A stretch of 64,000 nt of DNA from Candidatus Hydrogenedentota bacterium (lineage in GTDB: Bacteria; Hydrogenedentota; Hydrogenedentia; Hydrogenedentales; CAITNO01): assembly GCA_012730105.1 (NCBI GenBank), contig JAAYBJ010000134.1, forward strand, positions 1 to 64,000. Reading direction: 5' to 3'. The translations under genes and the position numbers were made by a program. The notes under the pieces are model-generated. The model did no database searches. It was given only the letters and a program-made list of their open reading frames with translations, and had not been told where the DNA came from. Positions 9,231 through 18,394 of this stretch are shown piece after piece; position 1 is the first letter of the stretch; every line of letters begins with the position of its first letter.

Positions 9231-9259
9231 TTGACAGGACACAGAATATAGTTTAAACT
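9231..9259 (+). promoter_or_regulatory. sigma-70-type promoter with overlapping palindrome, upstream of mltD
   Basis: TTGACA (9231-9236), 17-nt spacer, TAAACT (9254-9259). The perfect 14-bp palindrome ATAGTTTAAACTAT (9248-9261) covers the -10 box, where a bound dimeric regulator would block RNA polymerase. Transcription would start near 9266. Confidence 0.65.
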
Positions 9260-9265
9260 ATGTAT

Positions 9266-9428
9266 TAATGAGTCTGTACAATCGTGTGGGTGGAAACGCC
9301 ACTGCGGGCTCGGGACAATACCCCGGATAAGGTCACTTCATCCTAGAGGGGATGAACTCTGGCGGGGTGGCAAGTGGACTGCCAGTATATTCATAGCCCC
9401 GGCGAAACAGTAAGGAGAGCGTTCATAC
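9266..9428 (+). promoter_or_regulatory. structured 5' leader of mltD, unidentified
   Basis: About 160 nt of untranslated leader with several short stems: GTGG/CCAC (9290-9293 with 9299-9302), TTCATCC/GGATGAA (9337-9343 with 9350-9356), and TGGCA/TGCCA (9368-9372 with 9380-9384) nested in GGGG/CCCC (9364-9367 with 9397-9400). AAGGAG precedes the start codon. I do not recognise a known riboswitch. A regulatory RNA is possible but unproven. Confidence 0.4.
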
Positions 9429-11720
9429 GTGGAAACCGTAGCCATCGTATGCCGTGCAAGGCGCAGGAACGTGGTTTTGCATTCCGATTATAGCCTCGCG
9501 GCCATCAGTGTTGTTCTTATTCTTCTTTTTTCCGGTTGCGCATACCAGGCGCAGGACCACGGGCGCCTGCGGCCGCCCGTCAAGACCGAGCAGGAGCCGG
9601 CCGAAACCGAAGCCCTGACACCGCCCGATGTGGCTGCCTTGCTGAGCGAGGCGGAAAATGAGCTTAAAAAGGCGAATGAAGCCCACGAACGGGGGGAATT
9701 CGACGCGGCCCTCGAGCATTACCAGCGCATGCTTAAACTGCTGGTGGACGCCAATCTGGACCCCGCGCTGTTCTACGAGTCGAGCGAAAAGCTTGAGGAA
9801 ATCCTCCGGCTTTACATGAAGCACGCCCACCTCTACCATCATCCCGAAGGGCGGCTGGGTTCCTCCAAAACGGGCGTGTACAGTGACATTGTCATTCCAC
9901 TGCCCCTGCCCAAGCCCGTGGAAGCCGAAATCGCCGAACTGCAGCAGTCCTATTCCGGCACCTTTCAGCGAGGCCTGAACCGGAGTTCCCGGTATCTACC
10001 CTACATCAGGGAGGAATTCCGTTCCCAGGGGCTTCCCGAAGACCTTGCCTGGCTGGCCATGGTCGAAAGCATGTTCCGTCCGGAGGCGGTTTCTCCGGCC
10101 GGCGCAGGCGGCATGTGGCAGTTCATGCGCGCCACCGGGCGCCGTTACAACCTGCGGATGGACAGTTATGTGGACGAACGGAACAACTGGCACAGCGCCA
10201 CCCGGGCCGCGGCGGAATACCTGAAATGCCTGCACGATTTTTTCAACGGCGACTGGTCCCTGGCGGTCACGGCGTATAATATGGGCGAGGGCGGCTTGTC
10301 CCGCGCCATCGCGGCCAACGGCGGCCAGCGGGATTTGTGGAGCCTTATAGAAACCCCGCCGGCTTCGGACCGTATCAAACAGGAATCCAAAAAGTATTTT
10401 CCCCGGCTGCTTGCCTATATTGTGGTGGCGAACGCGCCGGAGAAGTATGGGTTTACCTGTCCGACGGATCCCTTCGAGGACATCGAACGCATTCCGGTAA
10501 ACGGGTGCTATCCACTGGCCGAGCTGGATAAGGCCATGGGCTTCTCCAAGGGCACTCTCGCCGGGCTGAATCCTGATTTGATCCAGGAAGCCACGCCGCC
10601 CCAGGGCGAATATGCCGTGGCGGTGCCCCGTGATAAGCGGGACCAGTTCCTGGCCGCGTTGAAAACGGTAAAAACAGTGCAATATGCCTCGGCGCCCAAG
10701 GCGGCTTCTTCCCATGCCCCATCCGGCGCGACCCACCGCGTGCGCCGCGGGGAAACTGTTGCTGGAATCGCGCGCCGCTACGGCGTGGAACAGAAAGCGC
10801 TGATGCAGGCGAACCGCATTCGCTCGGCCAAGTCGTTGCAGGCGAACCAGGTGCTGCACATACCGGGTGTCGCACCGGCGCGGGGCGACAAGGAAGTCAC
10901 TGTCGCCGCCGCGGAAAAGCGGAATGACACCGCTTCGCCGAAGGCGGACACGGTGAAAACCGCGTCCGGCCAGGCCACCTACACGGTAAAACCGGGTGAC
11001 ACGCTTTCGGCCATTGCCCGTAACAACAAGACCAGCGTGGCGGAGCTGGCAAAACTGAACACGATCAAATCGGGCGATTGCATCCGGGTCGGCCAAGTGC
11101 TGAAACTGGGGGCCTCGGCGGCTCCCGTTCAGGTTGCCGCCCGGTACCATGAAGTGAAACCCGGCGAGTACCCCGGGGTCATCGCGAAACTCTACGGCGT
11201 TCCCACCAGCGACCTGCTGGCCTGGAATAATCTCAACGCCCAGTCAGTCATTCGCGCCGGTGACCGGCTGGTCATCGCCGGGGACGCTTCGGCTACCCCA
11301 CCGACGGCAACGGCGAAAAAATCCTCCTCCAAGGAATCTTCCAGTAAAACGGAGTCGAAACCGGTAGTCCACAAGGTGGCTCCCGGTGAAACCGCTTCCG
11401 TGATTGCGTCCAAGTACGGCGTCAAAACGGCCGATTTGCTGGCTGCCAACCACCTGACGGCCAAATCCATTCTCCGCGTCGGCCAGAGCCTGAATATTAA
11501 CAACGCCGCGCGCGGCACAAGCCAGCGTGATCGTTCAAGTGACATCCAGATCGCCGAGGCCACATCAAAGAAAGTCGTTCACACCGTTACCGCCGGCCAG
11601 AACCCTTCTTCCATTGCCCGCCGTTACGGAGTAAGCGTCAAAGACCTGTTTAAATGGAACAACTGGTCTGATGCGCACGTGCTTCGCATCGGTGACGAAG
11701 TGTCCATATACAAAGACTGA
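9429..11720 (+). CDS. mltD: membrane-bound lytic murein transglycosylase D with five LysM repeats
   Basis: 763 aa, GTG start 9429 with TAAGGAG about 11 nt upstream. An N-terminal lipoprotein signal ends in the lipobox LFSGC. Residues about 190-300 are the SLT domain: MVESMF holds the catalytic Glu, followed by SPAGAGGMWQFM and AVTAYNMGEGG, the motifs of MltD-type lysozyme-like enzymes. Five LysM modules (peptidoglycan-binding; each starts H/Y-x-V-x-x-G) cover roughly 435-480, 517-560, 570-615, 646-690 and 716-763. The E. coli enzyme usually has two, so this one is long. It cleaves the glycan strand to 1,6-anhydroMurNAc at the outer membrane and is probably monocistronic. Confidence 0.92.
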   Translation: METVAIVCRARRRNVVLHSDYSLAAISVVLILLFSGCAYQAQDHGRLRPPVKTEQEPAETEALTPPDVAALLSEAENELKKANEAHERGEFDAALEHYQRMLKLLVDANLDPALFYESSEKLEEILRLYMKHAHLYHHPEGRLGSSKTGVYSDIVIPLPLPKPVEAEIAELQQSYSGTFQRGLNRSSRYLPYIREEFRSQGLPEDLAWLAMVESMFRPEAVSPAGAGGMWQFMRATGRRYNLRMDSYVDERNNWHSATRAAAEYLKCLHDFFNGDWSLAVTAYNMGEGGLSRAIAANGGQRDLWSLIETPPASDRIKQESKKYFPRLLAYIVVANAPEKYGFTCPTDPFEDIERIPVNGCYPLAELDKAMGFSKGTLAGLNPDLIQEATPPQGEYAVAVPRDKRDQFLAALKTVKTVQYASAPKAASSHAPSGATHRVRRGETVAGIARRYGVEQKALMQANRIRSAKSLQANQVLHIPGVAPARGDKEVTVAAAEKRNDTASPKADTVKTASGQATYTVKPGDTLSAIARNNKTSVAELAKLNTIKSGDCIRVGQVLKLGASAAPVQVAARYHEVKPGEYPGVIAKLYGVPTSDLLAWNNLNAQSVIRAGDRLVIAGDASATPPTATAKKSSSKESSSKTESKPVVHKVAPGETASVIASKYGVKTADLLAANHLTAKSILRVGQSLNINNAARGTSQRDRSSDIQIAEATSKKVVHTVTAGQNPSSIARRYGVSVKDLFKWNNWSDAHVLRIGDEVSIYKD

Positions 11721-11758
11721 CCCCGGACAGGCGGATCGCTCGTGGTACGGATTTTGAC

Positions 11759-11890
11759 GACCACAAAATACACGAATCACACGGCGCGGTACAGCTGCGA
11801 CCAACGCTTTTTGTGACTTATGTGCTTTTTGTGGCAAACATCTTCTTTAAAGACTACCCACATAAGGCACAGAAAGCACATAAAATACGT
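11759..11890. repeat. intergenic inverted repeat of TTTTGTG / TATGTGC words
   Basis: CTTATGTGCTTTTTGTGGC around 11817-11835 is mirrored by GCACAGAAAGCACATAAAAT at 11867-11886 and by CCACAAAATACACGAATCAC at 11761-11780. The arms have the rhythm of a degenerate dispersed repeat and are AT-rich compared with the flanking genes. Confidence 0.5.
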
Positions 11891-12100
11891 GATCGGCTCG
11901 TCAAACAATCCATATCGTTTCAGCAAGTTAAAGTCACCGCAGCGTTAACTTCTTCGAAATAACACTGGAAGTTGACTGGGGGTAGTACGGAATACTACAG
12001 ATCAAAGGGCTTCTTTCTCTCGATCTTGACTTGGGAATGATCGGTATGCCGTGAATTTTCCGCCTTGTGCGCGGTTCCCTGTTTTTTTCTCCTCGCTTGG
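11891..12100. other. intergenic stretch before the Tat dehydrogenase, no gene seen
   Basis: No credible reading frame. Moderately AT-rich. Confidence 0.4.
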
Positions 12101-12130
12101 TTTACTCCACCCCCGTTTTCCGTGCATAAT
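12101..12130 (+). promoter_or_regulatory. candidate sigma-70 promoter for the 12198-16838 operon
   Basis: TTTACT (12101-12106), 18-nt spacer, CATAAT (12125-12130): four and five matches out of six. It lies 68 nt before the ATG of the Tat dehydrogenase. Confidence 0.4.
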
Positions 12131-12197
12131 AGACGCTTTCCCTTTCAGGTGAAATCATATCCGCATGAACTTTCCTCAGCCTTGGGAGATTGTTTCC

Positions 12198-13514
12198 ATG
12201 AATCCAGACATGTTTTCCTGCAACCGGCGCCAATTTCTCAAGAAAAGCGCGCGCGCCCTCGCCGTCGGCGCCGCATCAGCGGGGCTGTACTCCGCTCGGG
12301 CGGATGCCGCCCTGTCTATGGCGCGCCGCGTGGCGCCGTCAGACCGGGTCCGGTTGGCGGTAATCGGCACGGGCGGTATGGGCCGGCGGCATGTGGAGGC
12401 GCTGAGCGATAATCCCCAGTGTAAGTTGGTTGCCCTGTGCGACGTGGCGGTGGGCCGGTTTATGCCGGTGCTCCAGTGGCTCGAAAAGGAACGGGACATG
12501 CATCCCGACACCTACCAGGATTTCCGGCGCGTGCTGGACCGGGACGACATCGATGCTATCCTGGTGGCGACGCCGGACAACTGGCATCCGCTGATCACGA
12601 TTATGGGCTGCCAGGCGGGCAAGGACGTGTACGTGGAAAAACCGGCTTGTCCCACGGTCGCCGAGGGCCGCGCCATGGTCAACGCAGCGCGCCGCTACGG
12701 GCGCATGGTGCAGCTGGGCACCCAGCAGCGGAACATGGAGATTTTTCAGCGGGCCATAAATATCATCCACAGCGGCCGCATCGGCAAGGTGACCACGGCG
12801 TCGGCCTGGGTGGGTGTGAATGGATGGAGGGTGGGTGAAACGCCCGAGGAGGTGCCGCGCGGCCTCGATTGGGACCTGTGGCTGGGTCCGGCGCCCAAGG
12901 TTCCCTTTTCCCCGGAGCGTTTCGGCGGCTGGATGGGCTGGCATGATTATGCGCGGGGCGGGCAGCTGACCAACTGGGGCATCCACCTGCTGGACATCGT
13001 CCACTGGGGTATCCGCCAGGACCGCCCCATCAGCGTGCAGGCCCTGGGCGGCAGTTACCGGCTGGGAATCGGCCAGGACAACTACGACTGCATTGAAGCC
13101 GTTTTTGAATACCCGGATTGCATTGTTACCTGGGAACAGCGCCTGAGTGACACTCGTGAAGGTAAAGGCTACGGCATTTCTTTTTACGGCGAGCAGGGCG
13201 CGCTTTATGTGGACCGGGGCACCATCGTGGTCAAACCCGATTCGCTGGGTATGGAAGAATACATCGGCGAACCGGAAAAAAGCTGGGCCCATCCGCCGCA
13301 TCACAATGATTTCTTCGAGTGCATCCGCACGCGCCGCCGCCCGGCAGCCGACATCGAGCAAGGCGTCCGTTCAACTACCGCGCCGCTGCTCGCGGGTATC
13401 GCGCTCAAGACCCGGCGCAAACTGTACTGGGACGGGGAGGCGGAGCGCTTTGTGAACGATTCCCAGGCAGACCAACACCTCAGCCGGGCGTACCGCGCCC
13501 CGTGGCATATCTAA
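12198..13514 (+). CDS. Tat-exported Gfo/Idh/MocA-family oxidoreductase
   Basis: 438 aa. ATG 12198 with GGGAGA 8 nt upstream puts a twin-arginine signal right at the N-terminus (CNRRQFLKKSARALAVGAAS). An upstream in-frame ATG at 12165 would bury it. The Rossmann motif is VIGTGGMGRRH, followed by the family signature VEKPACP and a C-terminal beta-sandwich with NWGIHLLDIVHWG. Members use NAD(P) to oxidise or reduce sugars and inositols; Tat export implies folding with cofactor in the cytoplasm. The HEAT and VCBS genes follow 13 and 56 nt later, which suggests an operon. The substrate is unknown. Confidence 0.88.
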   Translation: MNPDMFSCNRRQFLKKSARALAVGAASAGLYSARADAALSMARRVAPSDRVRLAVIGTGGMGRRHVEALSDNPQCKLVALCDVAVGRFMPVLQWLEKERDMHPDTYQDFRRVLDRDDIDAILVATPDNWHPLITIMGCQAGKDVYVEKPACPTVAEGRAMVNAARRYGRMVQLGTQQRNMEIFQRAINIIHSGRIGKVTTASAWVGVNGWRVGETPEEVPRGLDWDLWLGPAPKVPFSPERFGGWMGWHDYARGGQLTNWGIHLLDIVHWGIRQDRPISVQALGGSYRLGIGQDNYDCIEAVFEYPDCIVTWEQRLSDTREGKGYGISFYGEQGALYVDRGTIVVKPDSLGMEEYIGEPEKSWAHPPHHNDFFECIRTRRRPAADIEQGVRSTTAPLLAGIALKTRRKLYWDGEAERFVNDSQADQHLSRAYRAPWHI

Positions 13515-13527
13515 AGGACCAGGCGCC

Positions 13528-15633
13528 ATGAAAAAACTTTTTTTGATCCTGCTTGTTGTGATTGTGGTTAACGGCATGACAGCCGCCGCACCCGCGCCCA
13601 CGCTGGATATGCTGATCGCCGATCTTAAAAGCGGCGATGACGGTCCCCGCCAGGCGCGGGCAAGGCAACTGCTGCCCCTGCGCGGACCGGAAGTCGCCCG
13701 TGACATGACGCTCCTACTGGACGACCCGAACCCCGCAGTCTCGTTTACGGCACTACGCGTTCTTGAGGATGTGATTCACGAGACTGCCCTTCGGGGCAGC
13801 GCCGGGGACAGGGATAGCGTTGCGGCGTCCGTGTTTTCCCTGCTGGCGCCGGGCGCCTCGGACAAACAGAAGGATATCGGGCTGCGCCTGCTGCCTTATG
13901 CGATCGATGAGGGACATGATCTGGGTGCGGTAGCCGCGTTGCTGAAAGAGGAGGCATGGCGTGAACCCGCCCGGGCTTCCCTGGAAAACCTCCATAACCA
14001 AAAAGCCCTGCTCGTTTTGTGTGACGCCCTGAACGGCGCGGACGAGTCCTTCAAAGTGGCGCTGCTCCGTTCCATTGCCTTATTTCCGCCGGACTGGCAG
14101 AACCCGGGTGTTGAGGCTTTGCTTACAGATCCTTCCGCCGCGGTGCGCGGCGCGGGCCTGCGCGCCCTAGCCCGGACGGGAAATCCAGCCCTGATATCGG
14201 AGGCACGGCGCATCTGCGCACAGTCGGGCGCCGAAGACGCTTTTGACGCCTGGGACGGCTGGCTGCGCCTGACCGATGCCATGGCGGCTCGGGGCGGGCT
14301 CTGGGAACAGGCCATGCAGTCTTACCGGGAGATTCTGGAAACGGCGCCCCACACCCTGATCCAGGGCGGCGCCATCACCGGCATGGTCCGCTACGGGGAC
14401 AATAGCTGCATTCCCGTAATCGAGGCCGCTCTTGCCCGCGACACGGGTTTCGTGCTTGAACCGGCCGCGCTGGAAGCCTTCCGCAACCTGGATGGCCGGG
14501 AAGCGCGCCTGGACCTTGCCGCCGCATATCCCCGTTTCAGTACAACAATGAAAGTCGGCCTGCTGGCCTTGTTCGGCGACAAGGCCGCGCCCGAGTATGC
14601 GCCCCTGCTGACGGAAGCAGCGAAGGACACGGATCCCGCGATACGAAGCGCTGCGCGCGCCGCGCTGGGACGCGGGGCCTTTCCCGAGGCTGCGCCCATC
14701 TTTGAAGACATCTTGAAAACCGCCGCCGACACGGGCGCCGAATGGACACCTGAACTAGACGAGACGCTGCAAAGCCTGCAGTCGCTGGCCCGTCAACTGC
14801 GCCAGGCGGGCAACGGCGAGGGCGCCGGACGCGCCTGGCTGGCGGTTTACCGCCATGCCCGGGACGATGCCGCACGGGCGGAGGCCCTGGACGGTATTCG
14901 GCAGCATCCCGTGCCCGAGGCCTTTGACGTGGTGCTTGATCTGTTGAAGGCGGGCGATATCGAAAGCCTGCCCGTGGAAGCCATGATCGGCATCGCCCAG
15001 AACGCCATGCAAGCCGGCCGGGAAGAGGAAGGCCGGAAACTCATGGACGAGATTGTTCCAAAACTTGCCACACCGGAAGCCGTGCGCGGGGCGGTGGGCG
15101 CCATGCGCGGCCGGGGCCCGAACCCGGAGTTCGCGCGCGCCATCGGCGTGGTCAACCACTGGCAGTTTGTCGGGCCCTTCCCCTGGAATATCAGCGAAGG
15201 ATTCAAGCCCGTTTTCATCAACGAGCCCGAGGTCAGCCTGGATGCTTCGTATCCCGCGGGCGACAAGACGTTGCAGTGGCATGCCGCCGACAGCACGGAT
15301 GCCGCCGGCCTGTATGACCTCTTCGGCGTCATTGGCACGGTTGAACAGTCGGTCGCGTTCGCTTTCGTGCAAATCGAAGTCGCCGAAGGCGGTCCCGCCC
15401 AGCTGCGCGCGGGGTCCGATGACGGCCTGCGCGTGTGGGTGAACGGCGAAGTAGCGTTGGAAAATGACGTGGACCGGGGATACGACGTGGACCAGGACGT
15501 CGCCGACATCACCCTGCGCCCGGGAACGAACACGCTGCTTGCGCAGATCACGCAGCGCGCCGGCGGGTGGGCTTTCGGGCTGCGCATCACGCGTCCGGAC
15601 GGCACGCCCTATCCCTTTACCATTGTCCCGTAA
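13528..15633 (+). CDS. secreted HEAT-repeat protein with C-terminal PA14-like domain
   Basis: 701 aa with AAAGGA 11 nt before the ATG and a signal peptide (LFLILLVVIVVNGMTAAAPA). Residues about 25-530 are alpha-helical HEAT-type repeats, seen as recurring blocks such as DPNPAVSFTALRVLEDV, DPSAAVRGAGLRALARTG and DPAIRSAARAALGRG. The C-terminal part (about 540-700) contains WQFVGPFPW, RAGSDDGLRVWVNGE and LRPGTNTLLAQI, the pattern of a PA14-like or carbohydrate-binding beta-sandwich. Probably a periplasmic or surface scaffold that binds sugar or partner proteins. It sits between the Tat dehydrogenase and the VCBS protein in the same transcription unit. Confidence 0.75.
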   Translation: MKKLFLILLVVIVVNGMTAAAPAPTLDMLIADLKSGDDGPRQARARQLLPLRGPEVARDMTLLLDDPNPAVSFTALRVLEDVIHETALRGSAGDRDSVAASVFSLLAPGASDKQKDIGLRLLPYAIDEGHDLGAVAALLKEEAWREPARASLENLHNQKALLVLCDALNGADESFKVALLRSIALFPPDWQNPGVEALLTDPSAAVRGAGLRALARTGNPALISEARRICAQSGAEDAFDAWDGWLRLTDAMAARGGLWEQAMQSYREILETAPHTLIQGGAITGMVRYGDNSCIPVIEAALARDTGFVLEPAALEAFRNLDGREARLDLAAAYPRFSTTMKVGLLALFGDKAAPEYAPLLTEAAKDTDPAIRSAARAALGRGAFPEAAPIFEDILKTAADTGAEWTPELDETLQSLQSLARQLRQAGNGEGAGRAWLAVYRHARDDAARAEALDGIRQHPVPEAFDVVLDLLKAGDIESLPVEAMIGIAQNAMQAGREEEGRKLMDEIVPKLATPEAVRGAVGAMRGRGPNPEFARAIGVVNHWQFVGPFPWNISEGFKPVFINEPEVSLDASYPAGDKTLQWHAADSTDAAGLYDLFGVIGTVEQSVAFAFVQIEVAEGGPAQLRAGSDDGLRVWVNGEVALENDVDRGYDVDQDVADITLRPGTNTLLAQITQRAGGWAFGLRITRPDGTPYPFTIVP

Positions 15634-15689
15634 AATAAAGGTTGTTTCCCGTCCGGGTAACCCGGCCGGGTATTTTGAAAAGGAGTCCT

Positions 15690-16838
15690 ATGATGGCAAG
15701 AATTCTATTGTGCGCCGTGTTGATGTGCGCGGTGGCGGTTGCGGAAGAATCCGCGCTTCAGTTCGAGAAATCGCGCATCGGTACAGCCACCTTCGAGGCG
15801 GCCTCCATTTTCGATGTGAACAACGACGGCGCGAAGGACCTGTTTTCAGGCGGGTTCTGGTATCCCGGGCCGGAGTTTAAAACGGACCACAAGGTGGCCG
15901 AGATCCGCTACGAGGATACCTATTACGACGACTTTTCAAATATTCCCGTGGATGTCAATGGCGACGGGCTGCTCGACATCGTCACGGGCGGCTGGTGGGG
16001 CATGACCTTCCAGTGGCGGGAAAACCCCGGCGGCACGGGCGAATGGATTACCCATGATGTGGCCGAGGTCGGCAATGTCGAGCGCACCTGCGCCTGCGAT
16101 TTCGACAACGATGGCGACCTGGAATTCGTGCCGGTGGTGAATCCCGTACAGGTGTTCAAATTGGTACGTGATGGATCGGGAAAGGGCACGGGCGAATTTA
16201 AGCAATACACCATCCAGGGCGGCAACGGCGGCCATGGCTTCGGCTGCGGCGACGTGAACGGCGACGGACGGAACGATATCCTCCTGGCCGCCGGCTGGCT
16301 GGAAGGGCCGGAAGACCCTTACAAGACGGACGCCTGGCAGTGGCACGCGGAATTCGAACTCGGCGCGGCGAGCCTGCCCATCCTTGTGCATGACGTGAAT
16401 GGCGACGGGTTGAACGACCTGATCAACGGGGCCGCCCACGACTACGGGCTGTGGTGGCTGGAACAGGGCCGCGGTGAGGATGGCAAACGCACCTGGACCC
16501 GCCACGATATCGAGACGGGCCGGTCCCAGTTCCATGATCTGCAGCTGGTGGATCTGGACAACGACGGCAAGGTTGAACTGGTCACGGGCAAACGCTATTA
16601 CGGGCACAACGGCCACGATCCAGGCGCTAATGACCCGCTTGGCATTTATTACTATGATATGGACGAAGGAAACTTTGTCCGGAATACGATTGATTACGGG
16701 CCGGCAGGAAAAGCCAGCGGAGCGGGCATTTATTTCTGGGTGGACGATGTGGACGGCAACGGCTGGAAAGACATCCTGGCCCCGGGCAAGGACGGCCTGT
16801 ACCTTTTTCTGAACAAGGGAAAGGCGCCCGCGAAATAA
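15690..16838 (+). CDS. secreted FG-GAP/VCBS-repeat protein
   Basis: 382 aa from ATG 15690, 4 nt after a perfect AAGGAG (15680-15685); ATG 15693 is adjacent. Signal peptide ILLCAVLMCAVAVAEE. At least seven calcium-loop repeats of the D-x-N/D-x-D-G type are visible: DVNNDGAKD, DVNGDGLLD, DFDNDGDLE, DVNGDGRND, DVNGDGLND, DLDNDGKVE, DVDGNGWKD. They are spaced about 50-60 residues apart, as in a beta-propeller. Such proteins are extracellular binding or adhesion modules, and in these phyla they often accompany sugar catabolic genes. No catalytic residues are apparent. Confidence 0.85.
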   Translation: MMARILLCAVLMCAVAVAEESALQFEKSRIGTATFEAASIFDVNNDGAKDLFSGGFWYPGPEFKTDHKVAEIRYEDTYYDDFSNIPVDVNGDGLLDIVTGGWWGMTFQWRENPGGTGEWITHDVAEVGNVERTCACDFDNDGDLEFVPVVNPVQVFKLVRDGSGKGTGEFKQYTIQGGNGGHGFGCGDVNGDGRNDILLAAGWLEGPEDPYKTDAWQWHAEFELGAASLPILVHDVNGDGLNDLINGAAHDYGLWWLEQGRGEDGKRTWTRHDIETGRSQFHDLQLVDLDNDGKVELVTGKRYYGHNGHDPGANDPLGIYYYDMDEGNFVRNTIDYGPAGKASGAGIYFWVDDVDGNGWKDILAPGKDGLYLFLNKGKAPAK

Positions 16839-17022
16839 CGAAGCGCTTTGGTCTTTTGCCCGTCGAACCGGGTTTGATTTAAATATCGTTTCGTCTGTAT
16901 TCTTTTAAGTATTTTAGGGAAGTGTGTATTTTCCGGGGTGATCCCCGCTGGTGCGGGCTCCAGGGAAAGTCGGTGTTGCAGACTAACCCCGGAAAGACGG
17001 CTTCCGCAACCAGAAGAAAGGC

Positions 17023-18171
17023 ATGCTACAGATGGCCCCCAATCCTTTACTCGGTGTATTGTATCACTGGCTCGGCGGCCTCGCGTCCGCGAGTTTTTAC
17101 ATTCCCTACCGCCGCGTCAAACACTGGTCATGGGAAACCTACTGGCTGGTGGGCGGTTTCTTCTCCTGGCTGATCGCGCCAATGATCCTGGCGAACCTGC
17201 TGGTGCCGGATGCCTTGGGCGCCATCACGAGCGCGCCGCGCGGCAGCATTTACTGGGCCTATTTTTGGGGCGCGATGTGGGGGCTGGGCGGATTGACCTT
17301 CGGCCTGACCATGCGCTACCTCGGTATCGCGCTGGGCATGGCCATCGCCTTGGGGTATTGCGCGGCCTTCGGCACCCTGATGCCGCCCATCTTCAAGGGT
17401 GAATTCATGAGCATTATGTCCATGCCCCCCGGGCAATGGATCCTCTTCGGGGTGTTCGTCTGCCTGCTGGGCATCGGCATCAGCGGCGCGGCGGGCATGT
17501 CGAAAGAGCGTGAAATGCCGGAAGAGGAAAAGAAGGCGGTCATCAAGGAATTCAATTTTCCCAAGGGTATCCTCGTGGCCACCTTCTCCGGCGTGATGAG
17601 CGCCTCTTTTTCCTATGGCCTCGCGGCGGGCAAACCCATTGCGGGCATCGCCTTGGAAAACCTGATGGAAGCGGGCCGCGCCGATCTGTGGCAGAACCTG
17701 CCCGTGCTCATCGTCGTGCTATGGGGCGGCTTCACCACCAACTTCATCTGGTGTCTCTACCTGAATTACAAGAACCGGACCGGACGCGAGTATTTCACGC
17801 CGACAGCCGAAGCACCCGCGGAAGGCGGCGCCCCGGCGGCTGGCGGCAAGATCCGCGTGCCGATGCTCGCCAATTACATCTTCTGCGCCATTGCCGGGAC
17901 GACCTGGTACCTGCAGTTCTTCTTTTACAGCATGGGCGAAACAAAGATGGGTGAGTACAAGTTCTCCAGCTGGACCGTGCACATGGCGTCCATCATCATC
18001 TTCAGCACCCTCTGGGGTGTCGCCCTTCGTGAATGGAAGGGGTCGAGCAAGCGGACCCATGTCCTCGTGGCGATCGGGCTCGCGGTCCTTATTCTGTCCA
18101 CCCTGGTGGTCGGCTATGGCAACTACCTGAACACGCTTCCCGAATATGCAAGCGCCCAGGCGGCGCAGTAA
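17023..18171 (+). CDS. rhaT: L-rhamnose/proton symporter family transporter
   Basis: 382 aa (379 if ATG 17032 is used); AGAAAGG lies just upstream. About ten hydrophobic segments. The N-terminal run YHWLGGLASASFYIPYRRVK then WSWETYWLVGGFFSWLIAP is the diagnostic RhaT pattern (E. coli has a similar FYAPFKKVKKWSWE run). A cytoplasmic loop near residue 255-285 is Pro/Ala/Gly-rich. The family imports L-rhamnose with H+; related deoxy-sugars are possible. It lies 184 nt after the VCBS gene and ahead of a second sugar-type symporter. No rhamnose kinase or isomerase is next to it, so the substrate stays tentative. Confidence 0.85.
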   Translation: MLQMAPNPLLGVLYHWLGGLASASFYIPYRRVKHWSWETYWLVGGFFSWLIAPMILANLLVPDALGAITSAPRGSIYWAYFWGAMWGLGGLTFGLTMRYLGIALGMAIALGYCAAFGTLMPPIFKGEFMSIMSMPPGQWILFGVFVCLLGIGISGAAGMSKEREMPEEEKKAVIKEFNFPKGILVATFSGVMSASFSYGLAAGKPIAGIALENLMEAGRADLWQNLPVLIVVLWGGFTTNFIWCLYLNYKNRTGREYFTPTAEAPAEGGAPAAGGKIRVPMLANYIFCAIAGTTWYLQFFFYSMGETKMGEYKFSSWTVHMASIIIFSTLWGVALREWKGSSKRTHVLVAIGLAVLILSTLVVGYGNYLNTLPEYASAQAAQ

Positions 18172-18205
18172 GGCCAATATAGAAAGAGGGACTGCTCTAA
18201 AAAAT

Positions 18206-18296
18206 GTATGTTGTTCACGCTTCAGCGTGCGAAGTGTATTAACAAAACCGAAGGTTAATGTTCCACGCCCGGCACACTCAAGTGTGAACAACATAC
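18206..18296. repeat. intergenic inverted repeat, GTATGTTGTTCAC arms
   Basis: GTATGTTGTTCACGCTTCAG (from 18206) faces GGCACACTCAAGTGTGAACA ending ACATAC at 18296. The arms match at about 21 of 25 positions across a loop of about 40 nt, and each arm contains its own small hairpin (CACGCTTCAGCGTG; CACACTCAAGTGTG). It sits between the two transporter genes, where it could attenuate read-through or be a mobile palindrome. Confidence 0.65.
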
Positions 18297-18394
18297 TTAT
18301 TTTCTTGGTTTACGGTGGGCGGATACGATACGCCGACACAAGCAACCGAATGGTGGAACGGCCAACCTGCCCTGGCGGGTAAAGGAGACGTGAC

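Noticed and set aside
9298-9304. GCCACTG, the B12-box core word of cobalamin riboswitches
   Set aside because: The rest of the cobalamin riboswitch (AGGGAA, CCCGCAACTGTAA) is missing and mltD is not a cobalamin-related gene.
12065-12412. Plus-strand frame overlapping the start of the Tat dehydrogenase
   Set aside because: Arg/Gly/Pro-rich shadow with no start signal; the dehydrogenase frame carries clear Tat and Rossmann motifs.
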